A stretch of DNA of 64,000 bases from Scilla litardierei. Taxonomy: Eukaryota; Streptophyta; Magnoliopsida; Asparagales; Asparagaceae. Positions within the stretch are counted from its first letter, which is position 1, and every line of letters begins with the position of its first letter. The stretch covers positions 158,950,817 through 159,014,816 of the forward strand of contig CM061132.1 of the NCBI GenBank assembly GCA_030789695.1, in the 5' to 3' direction. Shown here in pieces: positions 54,076-64,000 of the stretch. The translations under genes and the position numbers were made by a program. The notes beneath the pieces were generated by a model that was not told the origin of the DNA, ran no database searches, and worked only from the letters and a program-made list of their open reading frames with translations.

Positions 54076-55680
54076 GTGAGTTCTTTTCAGTACCATTTCT
54101 AGGGATTATTTTCTTGATCAATGTTTTAATTCGTTGATTAATATCATCACTTAGAGCAACTTCAAGGAAAGTTTGTAATTTCTGGGGAAAACAAAAAAAT
54201 GTTGCATTTGATATGTTAGAAAATACTGATCTTTTATGCCGATTTTTATATCTTATCCAGCTCATTTGCATTGTTATTATTTTTAACATATGTGTTTGTC
54301 CCTTGCAAAATCCTAATACTAACCCTAAGTCACCTGGCATAGTTTATAGTGCTTGCTCTGTCCTACACTACCTAACTTTTTTATGTTCATTTAATTTTAA
54401 TTTTTTAACTCTCAATTTCCATTCAATCCAAGTTATGCATTTTTAATTTTGGAGGAGATGATTATTTTCGATTCCATGTTTTTTTTGCAAACAGGGTGCA
54501 ACACTTTCAGCCCTTTTGATTGTGAATATCAAGCTCAGGTATGACCAATGTGGTACTAAATATTAGCAGAAAATTGCAGACAGTGCACATGTTCTATTTA
54601 ATGACACGGTGATCATAGTACAAGAGGTGTTACTGGATATTCTTTGGGGATATGATTTTATGTTGAATGCTTTGGGGATTTTTACGGTTGAGGGGGAAAG
54701 ATGAGCTGGAAAACTTTAGTTCTAGCCATAATTTGGGTTCCATTCTTCAAGATTTGAATTTAAATGGAATTTGGGGTCTTATGTTTTGGGGGGAAAGAAA
54801 GTCTCTAAACCCTAAGCTTATGTTGTGTTATTATATGTTACAGTTGTTGATTGATTTATCAAACTTTTGATATGTAAAAGGAGATATATGGGAGGCACGA
54901 TTGCTTATTTTAAAGGAGATATATGGGAGCACGATTGCTTATTTTAAAGGTTTTGAGTCTTCAACTGGAATGCTTTACAAGCATGGGTTCATCTCTCTTT
55001 CATAAAATAGATCCCAACTCAAATTAAGTTGAAAGATTAGAAGAAAGAATTTCAATTGTTATATGTATTTGCTACCACTTGGTTCAATTGGTGAAATTTG
55101 CTGTGAAGTTTGCGTCCTCCCCTGCCATCGTTGTGTACTCCCCTGCCATCGTTTCAAGAAGAAAGAGGAGATCGGCCGCGGTGAGGAATTTTCTGCTTTT
55201 GTTGAGGAATTTTCTGTTTTTGGTTGAGGAATTGTGCTGAGGAATTTCATATCAAATAATATCTGCTTTTTGTTACGTAATTTTCTGCTGATCTTTTTTA
55301 TCTGCTTCTCATTTTTTCGTTCTTTTGTTTCATTTGCAGGCGAACGAGAAGTTCTATGTTATTTTATTTGATGTTTCCAGTTTAGCATCTGAATCCTACA
55401 GTTGAAATTATGTTGTTGTTTTCTTCATATCAAATTCAAAAATAACATATAAGCATCTTTTTAGTGGCTCTGTTGATGGTGGGATTGACGATCTAATTGG
55501 TTGCTTAACACATGTTTCCAGTCGCATACTATGGAATTCCATTGGGACTGTTTGCCATTTTTGAATAACAAGGCAGTTAATGTTTTATGATAAGTGTTTG
55601 TGTTGTTTTATGCACGTACTTTGTTGTCATCACAAGATGTTGCAATGCGATTTCGATTACCATGTTAAATTTTATTTCAA
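54076..55680. other. Intron-like DNA in Helitron-like segment
   Basis: No gene recognised. A tandem duplication of about 37 bases (GGAGATATATGGGAG.CACGATTGC) lies at 54880-54950, and repeated CTCCCCTGCCATCG occurs near 55118 and 55138. Confidence 0.5.
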
Positions 55681-55685
55681 TGCAG

Positions 55686-55946
55686 ATGTCAGTTCTTTGT
55701 TAAGAATTAGATGAGACTAAGCAAGCTATGTTAGAGTTGTAGAACAAGCTTAAATTCAAGGAAGAGACTACAATAGCAGCAATCTCTGTAAGAGATGTAG
55801 CTGAGAATTCATTAAGGCTTGCAGACCAGAGGTACACAATACTGAGGGAGCAGGTTAAGCACATGACTCGCCAGATAGAAGAGGCCGATAACATGATAGG
55901 TCCAAGGATCAATCAGAAGAATCACATATATGTATGCTGGCCATGA
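55686..55946 (+). pseudogene. Captured coiled-coil exon of unknown gene
   Basis: After an acceptor TTTCAATGCAG, a frame reads ELDETKQAMLEL, a stop at 55740, then a highly charged heptad-like stretch (SVRDVAENSLRLADQRYTIL and on to QIEEADNMIG) to a TGA at 55944. This is a coiled-coil segment of a plant protein that I cannot name. The internal stop and lack of neighbours mark it as a captured, decayed fragment. Confidence 0.5.
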
Positions 55947-56465
55947 CAATTGCTTGGACTGGATTTTGTAAGATATGAGACTGATGTATATGAGAGCCTA
56001 ATGAAATGTGGCTCTCAGAATCCCTTCTTTAGGTTTGATATGATCTCTTTAGTGGTTACATTGTGTTGTTTTTTTCTTTTTATAGAAGAAAATTGATTTA
56101 TTTGACAACTCTTAACTCGAGATAACCATGTATGCTCCTTGATGGAAATAGAAGGGTTGAATTGTATCAGATGCGTTCTAAAAAATATGGGTTGATGAGA
56201 TTATTGATTCTTCCATGCTTTGGTTTGAGTTTTTATTTTTGTTGGTTTTAAATAGAAAATCATTTATCCATGTTGATGAGATTATTGATACTTCCATCTG
56301 TTAGTTGTCGCAAGCACCTCATCTCCCATGCGATCTGCCCCCATCTCCCTCCCAACACTCCCAACACCAACCACGATCTGAAAGCAGATGAAAAAATTTC
56401 AAGCATCCTAGCACCCATCCTTGAGGGAGGAACTAAGATTGGAGGGGGATATCCTGAATGAACTA
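55947..56465. other. No gene seen
   Basis: T-rich DNA with a repeated GTTGATGAGATTATTGAT (near 56190 and 56272), leading to the 3'-end-like hairpin at 56466. Confidence 0.45.
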
Positions 56466-56489
56466 TGCCCTACGGGCACGGGTTATGAA

Positions 56490-57605
56490 TCCTAGGGCTG
56501 ACTAGGACAAGCTGACTAGGACAAGCAGGTTGATAAAAGGATGGTTTGGATTTAATCTTGGGAAATCAACGGTTGCGATGAGAATTTGTGGAAAGTTTTG
56601 GAGGGAAAAATATTTCTTGGGAAATGAAAGTTTATGGGAAAATAAAAATTTTTGGGAAATGAAAGTTTCTGGCGAATAGCAGTGCAATTAATGCATTTGG
56701 AGAAAAATCTTTAACTTGCACTTAATGCTGCAGATTGAATGATGTGCAGATCGTATAATTTCTCTCTCAACTACGGGGCACACCGCCTTTTTTATGCTAA
56801 TTTGTCGTTCCACACCGAAGCGCTCACGCCGAATTTGTTGTTCCGCGCCGAAAGCGCTCGCGCATTATTCCGCGCCGAAGGCGCCCATGCCGAATTTGTT
56901 GTTGCGCCTCGAAGGCGCTCCCGCGTTGTTCCGCGCCGAAGGTGCCTGCGCCGAATTTGTTATTTCCTGCCGAACGCACCTGTGACGAATTTGTTGTTCC
57001 ATGCCGAAGGTGCATGTGCCGAATTTGTTGTTTCACGCCGAAGGCGCCTGCGCAGTATTTGTTGTTCCGTGCCGAAGGCGTCCACGCCGAAGGTGCCCGT
57101 GCCACTAAATATTTTTACGCTAATTTATTGTTCCGCGCCCAAGGCGCCCGTATTGAATTTGTTGTTCCGCGCCAAATGCGCTTGCGCGTTGTTCCGCGCC
57201 GAATTTATTGTTCCGCTAATTTTTTTATGCTAATGTGTTGTTCCGCACCAAAGGTGCCTGCGCCGAATCTGTTGTTCCATGCTGAAGGTGCTCGCGTGTT
57301 GTTCCTCACCGAAGGCGCCCGCACATTGTTTTGCGCCGAAGGTGCCCGTGTCGAAGGTGCCCGCGCGTTGGTCCGCGCCGAAGGTGCCCGTGCAGAATAT
57401 GCTATTCCACGCCGAAGGCGCCCACGCCGTATTTGTTGTTCCGCGCCGAAGGCGCCCACGACGATAGTGCCCGTGTCACTAAATATTTTTACGCTAATTT
57501 GTTGTTCTTTTAAATTTTGGTTGTTGAAATAATTTTTTGGGGAACAAAGATTTCACGTGGGAAAATCTTAAAAGAACCGTGCCCGCGGTCACGAGTTATG
57601 ACTAG
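56490..57605 (+). mobile_element. Short Helitron-like unit (1.1 kb)
   Basis: It starts with the same TCCTAGGGCTGACTAGGAC as 39106 and ends GTTATGACTAG followed by T. It contains the minisatellite at 56788-57520 and no gene. Both units share the sequence ACG(G/A)GTTATGA near their 3' ends, so they are relatives, and this one may have inserted into or next to the first. Confidence 0.5.
56788..57520. repeat. Minisatellite, 34-bp unit, in higher-order blocks
   Basis: More than twenty copies of a unit of the form GAATTTGTTGTTCCGCGCCG plus AAGGCGCCCGCGCC, with shorter variants. Blocks are separated by ATTTTTACGCTAATTTGTTG-like spacers at about 56788, 57107, 57218 and 57482. CGCGCCGAAGGCGCC gives each unit a small dyad. 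Long frames over it on both strands (repeating AEGAR and RRR peptides) result from the repeat length and are not genes. Confidence 0.85.
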
Positions 57606-58236
57606 TTAGTTTATATAATATATGCAGTTTATGTGTTAGTATATATTAGTTTATAATGTATGTAGTTATATATGTTAGGATGTATGTAAATTATATATGT
57701 TCGTACCTCTTAGAGTTTAATATTATTTAGTTGTAATCTTTCGGTTTGATATTAAAAATCTAATATCGCAGTTATAACGCGCCCTCGTTACACTTGCTTA
57801 GACACCCGAACCCGACTAAACCAGGCAAGTGTGCACTTTCTTCATATTATAAATATTGTTTCATCCAAATGTGACATCAAACTACATGTGTTTTCTTCCG
57901 TGTGTTGTGCGATAAAAATCTGCATGTGCGTATGTGTGGACATTTTCATTAAGTCAGTTGACGAGGTCAAAACCTATGTGTGCATGTGTGGGGACATCGT
58001 AATTAATAAGTGCCTTGTAAATTGCAGAAGACACATCATAGACTTGCTGGCCGGTTTGGCTATTCATAGACTTGCTGGTCGATTTGGCTAATCATAGACA
58101 TTGCATGCCAAGATTTGGCAAATCATAGAACAATAACAAAGAGTCTGTTGACTCAGCTGGCTCGTTCTAGTATTATAACCCATGATGGCTCGGTTGGCTG
58201 TATCTGGCTCGTGGTCCAAACAATAAAAGTACACGT
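57606..58236. other. AT-rich DNA and short tandem repeats
   Basis: TTAGTTTATATA-type DNA continues the sequence seen left of 39106. At 58036-58133 a unit of about 30 bases, ATCATAGACTTGCTGG..GATTTGGCTA, is repeated three times. No gene is seen. Confidence 0.55.
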
Positions 58237-60293
58237 TGTTGAACGCAACGATTTAGGATCTTTGGTTTGATGATGACAAACATGTCGCTATATCTAACGT
58301 GTGTGCTAAGTGTGTTTCAAGAGTGGCAAAGCAGTAAATTCTCAAAGTGATGACTTAGTCAACCGGTGGAAGAATTGCTATCCACACAGCTAATGGACTT
58401 GGTCAAAGTGCTATACACAAAGCGATTTGACTTGGTCAATATGGAGAGAGATAGAATCTATTTGGGATTTGGTCAAATCAATTAGAGATTTATTCCAAAT
58501 TCATATCCAATTAGAATTGCTATTAAATCCCCGTGCATATCTTTGCAAATCTTCATATCCAACCCAAAATTCATATTCAAACTACCAAATCCAATTCAAA
58601 TCTCATATTCATATCCATATTCAAAAGAAACCCTTGTCCTATATATACCCATCTTCTTCTAGGGTTGAGACTGCGCGGTATACACAAATATTAAAGGACG
58701 CGGCTCCACAACATATAGGCCGGCCACACAAAATTTCAAAGAAAAAGGTTGCTACATCAAAGATCAAGAGCCGAAATCTTTTAGCAGAGCAAGCCGCATC
58801 CCTTTACAGAATCTCCAAGCACATCCTTTTTTGGTGGCTTGCTGAATTATCTTTGTGGTGTTGTTAAAAATCTCTTCCTTTTGAAAGTCAGCATCAAAAA
58901 AAGATCTCAGGAGCCACTCGTTTTCAAAAGGGCAATAGATCATTATTTTATTTGAATAATTAAAACTATTCTGTCTTCTCTCTTTTGAAAACCCAAGAGC
59001 CGTGACTTCATTTTTTTTATGGTTGCAGGTGCAAGATCAAAGAGTGCAAAAGTCCTAAGCTGAAATAATCATGGACTCTCCAAGCTGCCGATTTCTTTGT
59101 GCTCCTCACGCAAAGCATCAAGGCTGCACCAAAAAAAATTAGAAGAGGAAAACACATGCCGACCAAAATCTTTACAAAAATCTCAAAGACCTGATTTTAT
59201 TTTCCCATCTCCTCATTAAAAATTTCACAGCTGCACCTTGAAAACAAAACCAATTAAAAAGGGCCGGCCTATATACAGCACTCACTTCATTTTTGATACA
59301 GCACCCACTTCATGTTGCCGAAATCTTAAATTAAGATGTGTTTTTTTTATTATATAAAAAGTGAGGCACTCAATTCTTTTCTTTGCTTGCAGGATAAAGA
59401 CGCATGTCCCCCTAAGCATTGATGCCAATTTTGATATTTATTCATTGGAGAAAGATTAAGAGGAGGATCCCAGACGCATGCATATAAAAACACAAGAGCC
59501 TGCCATAGAAATTTGTTTTAAGCTTTAATCATTACTTATATTAGGTTGTTTTTTTTGCAGGTGCCGAAAGTTTGGCAGCCCAACCTTCATTTGCAAGTGC
59601 CAAAATTTTGAGGGAAGTTGTTCTTAACAAGAAGTAAATTAAGAGGGTCAAGCACAAAGAAGAGCAAGTCACAAGGCAATCAACCGCGAGTTTCAACCTT
59701 TGGTGGAGGGCGCAAGTTTCATCGAGAGGGGAGCCGAACTATTGAGGGGACATCAGAGACTATTACTTGTCAGACGAGATCTGACCCATGCTTATTGACG
59801 AGGACATCGCCGCTACACAAACTGAGATTCCTAAACTCTGTTCTTTATTATTTTGTGTAGTTGTTGTGATAGATCTTCGTAGGAGAAACTTTACATATTC
59901 TGTGACTATTTTGAGACTTGTCTAGTTGGGACTAGACAAGTGGGACCCAGCTAGTTTTGGACTAGCTGGTAGAAAGCTTTACTAGGATTGATAGTGAGAG
60001 AAAACACAGTGTGTGTGGTACTGAGAGCCTGGCGAGTGTAGAGACGTAGAGGGTGCTCTGAGCGTGCTTTAACTTGTGGTTTTGTACCTATTGCGCTATT
60101 CAATACTAGTTCTGCTTTGGGGGCTGGAGTAGGTCGTTGGGACGACCGAACCAGGGTAAATCTGCTGTGTACTCTGTGTCTGCATTTTATTTACCATGTT
60201 GCTACTATAACTGCGTGTGCTTATTCGTGGGTTGCACGAATTATTTTTATAAGCCTATTCACCCCCCCTCTAGGCTAGGATCCAGATCCAACA
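58237..60293 (+). mobile_element. Solo LTR or small LTR element F (2057 bp)
   Basis: It is flanked by CACGT (58232-58236 and 60294-60298). It begins TGTTGAACG and ends GATCCAACA, with a TATA box (CCTATATATACC, 58639-58650) about 400 bases in and ACCCCCCCTCTAGG near the end, a feature of copia LTR ends. No primer site, polypurine tract or gag/pol is inside, so a solo LTR is the simplest reading. Open frames inside are short and unrecognised. Confidence 0.75.
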
Positions 60294-60298
60294 CACGT

Positions 60299-60868
60299 GG
60301 GTGGCGTTGGGTTCGCGGGCACTAGCCGGTAGTAAACAGGTCACCTCTCGGGCACACCTGAAGGTAGATTCACTTACTAGCCGTCTAACGACGTGAACCT
60401 TAGTCACGAACTTACACACGCTATTGAATAGATTGAAATGGATACATCGGACATGTAAACATATAAAACTGCTACTGCTTTCTTTTATAATAGAACTGCC
60501 ATGTTAATGCTTATAATAGAACTACCATGCTAGTTTAAATCCCTGCAATTATAATTGTCATTATAAATGTTTTAAAATGCAATGCAATTATTTTGAAAAC
60601 CTTGCTGAGGGTCATTTCTACTAACATTTTAAATCTTGCCAATCGACCCTCGCTGACGTATATTTCCTTGTTTTCTATCTTTTGAAATATACGTCAGGTA
60701 TTAGATAGATTTCGCAGAGGAGTGTGCCTTGAGGCTAAGCTTACCCAGACGCTGAGACCCATTGCTGAGGAACGGCGTGCTTTCGCAGCCTTGCTAAAAT
60801 TTAATCTTTGTTATTGTTGTATTTCGTTCAGGTGTTCTTTCATTCCATGTAACTGTCCTAATGGCCAT
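60299..60868 (+). other. Part of an older LTR (E), left of solo LTR D
   Basis: No gene is seen. Together with 63253-63452 it seems to form the 3' part of an LTR split by solo LTR D. ACCCATTGCTGAGGAAC near 60757 resembles the small-ORF region of D. The LTR start was not found. Confidence 0.4.
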
Positions 60869-61134
60869 TGTAACGACTGGTTTTTCATGTATGGATTTTA
60901 TTATATATATAATATTAATTGTTGCTTTCCCTTCCTTGTGATATCCATTTCCGTCTCCGTAGTTTTCATTTTCGTTCGTTTCGTCGTGATTCTCTAGATT
61001 CTTCCGTCGGTCGGCGTGTTTGAAGTAAGTCATTCGTGACGGGCTTCATAACGTCGATATCTTAGAGTTAGAACGAGCCTAGGAGACTTAGGAAACCATC
61101 CCGGAGCTTCGCGCTCCATTTCGGAACTTTTGGT

Positions 61135-61555
61135 GCTCATTAGTCGGTATAAGAAGGGACACCGACCGACTAGATGACGATCCAGTCGGTCGGAAAACCT
61201 TCTTGAACCGACTAGTGAGCTTTGTTAAATGTTCAGGAGTTACTGTTTGTCGTTAGTCGGTCTAAGAACGTTGGTTGACCGACTAGGTTGCAAACTAGTC
61301 GGTCGGCAATGCTTCTTTAACTGATTAACTCATTAACTATTTTTGACACTAGTTACTGTTTACTCTTAGTCGGTCTAAGAACGTTCATCGACCGACTAGA
61401 TGTCAAACTAGTCGGTCAGTAGTTGTTCTTTGACCGACTAAATCTAGATCCTAATTTTCGTCTGGGTTACTGTTTACACTTAGTCGGTCTGCGTTGGTCA
61501 ACCGACCAACTAGTTCCCAAACTAGTCGGTCAGTGGTTGTTCTTTGACCGACTAA
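61135..61555. repeat. AGTCGGTC minisatellite in LTR D
   Basis: About four units of roughly 110 bases. Each carries AGTCGGTC followed by its inverse GACCGACT, joined by TTACTGTTT(G/A)C and TTGTTCTTTGACCG-like pieces. They lie upstream of the TATA box, where promoter-control repeats would sit. Confidence 0.8.
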
Positions 61556-61597
61556 ACAGTGCAGGAAACCCTAGTTTTGCCCTAACCGCCACCAAAC

Positions 61598-61609
61598 TCT
61601 ATAAATACC
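61598..61609 (+). promoter_or_regulatory. TATA box of LTR D
   Basis: CTCTATAAATACCC precedes a pyrimidine-rich leader (TTCTTCTTCTTCC), a typical plant Pol II core promoter. Confidence 0.75.
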
Positions 61610-62342
61610 CCTCCAAACGTTTTCTTCTTCTTCCTCATGACCTAAAACCCTAGTTTCTCCCCAATTGAGCCCCCATCTTCCCCAAATCCTCAAACCTTCA
61701 TTCCAAGCTCATCCTCCATCATCCAAACCCTCCCTTGTCACAACCCACCTTCCATCTTCCCCAAACCTTCATCAAACCCCCAAAATCCACATCCAAACCT
61801 ATTTCTCCAGATTTTTCCCTCATTTCCAGATCTGAGCCGGATCGTTCTTCCGTAGCCGTGGTTGCTCGGCATCGCTCATCCGCATCTTCACGGTAATACT
61901 CGATTCCTTTAGTTTTAGCATAACCCCCATTGACATTGTGAAACCCTAATAAAATGGATTATTAGAAAGTTAGGATTCTAATAAGAAATCGATTTAGAAT
62001 CATTGTTCTAATGATTGTTTTGCCATAACAGCGATCTATTCCGTAGTTAGCTTGTGTGACGATCTTCATTGCTCGTCAACCCCGGTATCAGGCAAGTGAA
62101 ACTTGCATCTCTTGATTTGGGTCATGTCTTAGGCCATTTCCTTGCTTTAGCGTAAAAGAGACTAGGCAGTGAAAGGATAGCTGCCTAGACGCCATTGACC
62201 TAGCTTGACAACGAAGCTTGGTCCGTCACCTTCATCATGCTTGTATGTCACGTTTAAATTCAATTAACGGTACGCAAATATCTGTTCATGTTATTGCATA
62301 GTGATTATTCATCGTGATTGTGTAGCACACGCTACAATAGTA

Positions 62343-62490
62343 TGTTCCTGGCTCGTGTTCCAGAAGCGAGCCCTGTAGTTGGAAACCCCAACGCTCGGAT
62401 ACCGGCTAGGTGCACCCCTATGCCAAATACACTTCCTGGCTCGTGATCCAGAAGCGAGCTCAGTTAGTTGGAAACCCCAACACTCGACAC
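62343..62490. repeat. Direct repeat in LTR D
   Basis: TTCCTGGCTCGTG.TCCAGAAGCGAGC and AGTTGGAAACCCCAAC occur twice, with a period of about 86 bases. A GATAAGTGATAATCGT repeat follows at 62574-62620. Confidence 0.75.
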
Positions 62491-62807
62491 ATATGGGTGG
62501 GGTAAGAGATAAGCGGCCACCTGAGCCCCGAGTTGGCCTGATCCGCCACTCCGGCCAGCAGGCGAAATCTCTAGTGATAAGTGATAATCGTGATAAGTGA
62601 TAATCGTGATAAGTGATTCGTGAATTAGTGATTTGGTAGCTTTTGCTACATCGTGCGTGCTTGTCTCTCCCTTTAAACTGTCACATCATACTTAACTGTC
62701 ATGTCATTGCTAAATATTATAAGTGCTAGGTTGTTAGTTACTTTCAGTTTCCTTGCTCAAGTCTTTCAGACTTGCTGACATGTGCCCCTTTCTCTTTTGG
62801 GTGACGC

Positions 62808-62915
62808 ATGTTAGACCCTGAGCCCGAGTTGCTTGCTGAGGGCGAGGTGTTTGCGGACGCCGAGCTTGAGCCCGTGTTGGTCGAGGACTTCGTAGACACT
62901 GGAGATCAGTCTTAG
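62808..62915 (+). CDS. Small acidic ORF in LTR D (35 aa)
   Basis: A 35-residue frame beginning MLDPEPELLAEGEVFADAEL with many Glu and Asp. It lies about 340 bases before the LTR end, the same place as the 28-residue acidic ORF of the third A/B-type LTR (38395-38481). The sequence similarity is weak, but composition and position agree. It is a candidate upstream ORF or gag start. Confidence 0.3.
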   Translation: MLDPEPELLAEGEVFADAELEPVLVEDFVDTGDQS

Positions 62916-63257
62916 TGTCTACATCTAGTTTTGTTAGATTGCTTAGGTTGTCGGTGCGTGGCACCTAGTTGATACTCTGTTATGTTTGTATTTTTGCTTG
63001 GTCTTGTTCTGGGCCTTTAGACTCTTTCTTTTAGCCTGGTGGCTTTTCTGTGATGTTGAATATTTTGTGGACAAACTGTGGGATTGGTATTTCATATCCG
63101 TCTCATATTATTATTATTGTTGTTGTTTCGTTTGCAATTACAGGGACCTGCTTATACTAAATTTACGCTTATCGGGCGTGCAGCTTCACAGCTCCACGTT
63201 TGAGTGGACCTTCTCACGTCTCGCCTCCATTTTAGGGAAGCGGGGCGTGACAGCCAT

Positions 63258-63452
63258 GCTAGGCCTAATATGTGTACATGTAATCAGACATTAATGTTGT
63301 AATAATGAAATTCTATTTTTTTCTGAGTTTGCATGCAAGGACCTGCATATGGTTTACTCACATATGCTTATTGGGTTGGAGCTCACTACTCCAGCTCATG
63401 CGGACCCGCTTACGTCCTTGCTCCCAAGTATAATGGGAAGTGGGGCATGACA
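63258..63452 (+). mobile_element. 3' end of older LTR E
   Basis: After solo LTR D the sequence continues with AAGGACCTGCATATG and ends GGGAAGTGGGGCATGACA, matching the end design of LTR D. No tRNA-type primer site follows, so its element is incomplete here. Confidence 0.45.
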
Positions 63453-63458
63453 TCCAGG

Positions 63459-63711
63459 GAAAACAAACTCTCTCGTCCAAATTAGGCATCCTAACCCTAA
63501 AAGGAGAACAGAGGCAACCCAACCAAACCTCAGCGACCATATCAAGGGAAAACTCAGGCACCATCTCTAAAATCATTCTGGGGACCTTGAATGGAAAGCT
63601 CTGGTTCAATGCGAACTCCTTTCCATTTACCAGGAACTTCCTCGCATTGAGGAAGTCGAAGGCACGCCACAAACTTTTTGTAGGATGGCTCATGTATCCT
63701 AACTGGTGCAA
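63459..63711 (-). pseudogene. Unrecognised frame next to LTR E
   Basis: A minus-strand frame (SLWRAFDFLNARKFLVNGKE through VWLGCLCSPFRVRMPNL) continues on into LTR E to a stop at 63358. The protein-like composition before the LTR suggests remains of a coding sequence, perhaps of another retroelement, but I do not recognise it. The part beyond 63459 toward lower coordinates is LTR sequence. Confidence 0.3.
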
Positions 63712-63721
63712 ACATGCCTAA

Positions 63722-64000
63722 ATGGATCTAAAGAGGAGTCAAGATCAGTTAGGAAAGGTACCTTAGGATGAACAAGCAAGCTCTGAAGGAGGCAACGAAT
63801 GAATCAAGCTTTCGAAATGAAAATGAAGGCGGAACAACAAAATCTTTTCTCTTCCCATCCCTTTCTTTTATACGGAGGAGCCCAACCAACTGATGGTCGA
63901 TGAGTGACACGTGTCTGAGACTGGCCTCAAGAAGCGATGAGGATCGATTCAGAAATGAAAGGTTTTGGCAGCATAAATCAAATCATACATTTCGAAAACT
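63722..64000. other. No gene seen at right edge
   Basis: The remaining sequence has no frame or repeat that I recognise. Confidence 0.5.

Larger units (their letters stand above)
39106..57605 (+). mobile_element. Probable composite Helitron (two units) carrying gene fragments
   Basis: The left end AA|TCCTAGGGCTGACTAGGAC at 39106 begins with TC after A. The right end has a GC-rich hairpin-like segment (57576-57593), eight bases, then CTAG (57602-57605) before T. This matches Helitron insertion between A and T without duplication. A second copy of the left end starts at 56490. It is directly preceded by another 3'-end-like hairpin TGCCC-TAC-GGGCA plus CGGGTTATGA (56466-56487), so two units appear joined or nested. 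Within it lie fragments of several genes with intron edges and a minisatellite, both common in Helitrons. No Rep/helicase gene is present. The Athila element at 39694-49743 was inserted later. Confidence 0.5.
60869..63252 (+). mobile_element. Solo LTR D (2384 bp)
   Basis: It is flanked by GCCAT (60864-60868 and 63253-63257). It begins TGTAACGACTGG and ends GGGGCGTGACA. It has a TATA box at 61600, a CT-rich leader, an acidic small ORF and a terminal segment with ACAGGGACCTGC like that of LTRs A, B and the third copy. It is therefore a distant member of the same LTR type. No internal sequence is present. Confidence 0.88.

Noticed and set aside
56739..57532. Frames of 164 and 196 residues over the minisatellite
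   Set aside because: They are translations of a 34-bp repeat in shifting phases, with frames also open on the other strand. There is no start context or domain.
58427..58867. 146-residue frame in LTR F as a gene
   Set aside because: It starts upstream of the TATA box and runs through it, has no recognisable domain, and lies wholly within an LTR.

Overview
This window is plant nuclear DNA made almost entirely of transposable elements nested in one another. The plant assignment rests on three kinds of evidence. The LTR retrotransposons are plant types: an Athila-lineage Ty3/gypsy element with a tRNA-Asp-type primer site, a Tat-like pol fragment with a second RNase H, and an initiator-Met primer site. 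There are hAT transposons with 8-bp target duplications. There are intron-bearing fragments of plant genes, including the plant-specific insert region of a phytepsin-type aspartic proteinase. I see no intact host gene, no rRNA or tRNA gene and no CRISPR.

Left part (1-9990): decayed retroelement pieces. These are a promoter-bearing GC-rich region near 2.2-3.2 kb, a stop-riddled pol fragment (3391-4373), an LTR followed by a Met primer site (4374-4993), and another LTR with its polypurine tract (5661-6416). Three inverted-repeat MITEs follow (6460-6645, 7874-8232, 9188-9357); the last two have perfect 8-bp target duplications.

Centre-left (9986-28391): one retrotransposon family with 3.0-3.75-kb LTRs, nested. 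Element A (9991-28386, duplication TCTCG) has element B (16403-25136, duplication TGTAG) inserted in one of its LTRs. Both lie on the minus strand. Both lack reverse transcriptase and integrase, and both keep a homologous open frame for a multi-pass hydrophobic protein. A third LTR of the family lies at about 35655-38731 on the plus strand. The LTRs themselves look like spliced genes, with a GC-rich leader, an intron, a short exon whose length is a multiple of three, and a small acidic ORF.

Centre (28392-35640): a tandem duplication, a second copy of the 9188 MITE family (29448-29599), and a roughly 50-bp tandem array. The array is split by a hAT element (31019-35198), which is itself split by another hAT element (31106-34450) carrying a broken transposase gene.

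Right-centre (39106-57605): a probable composite Helitron. It carries shuffled gene fragments (aspartic proteinase, a mitochondrial presequence-like exon, a coiled-coil exon) and a 34-bp minisatellite, and it holds a young, nearly complete Athila element (39694-49743) with gag, pol, matching LTRs and duplication CTCTC.

Right end (57606-64000): an older LTR whose end is at 63452, apparently split by two solo-LTR insertions, F (58237-60293, duplication CACGT) and D (60869-63252, duplication GCCAT). Boundaries come from terminal repeats and target duplications read directly from the sequence. Family names rest on motif recognition, without database searches.
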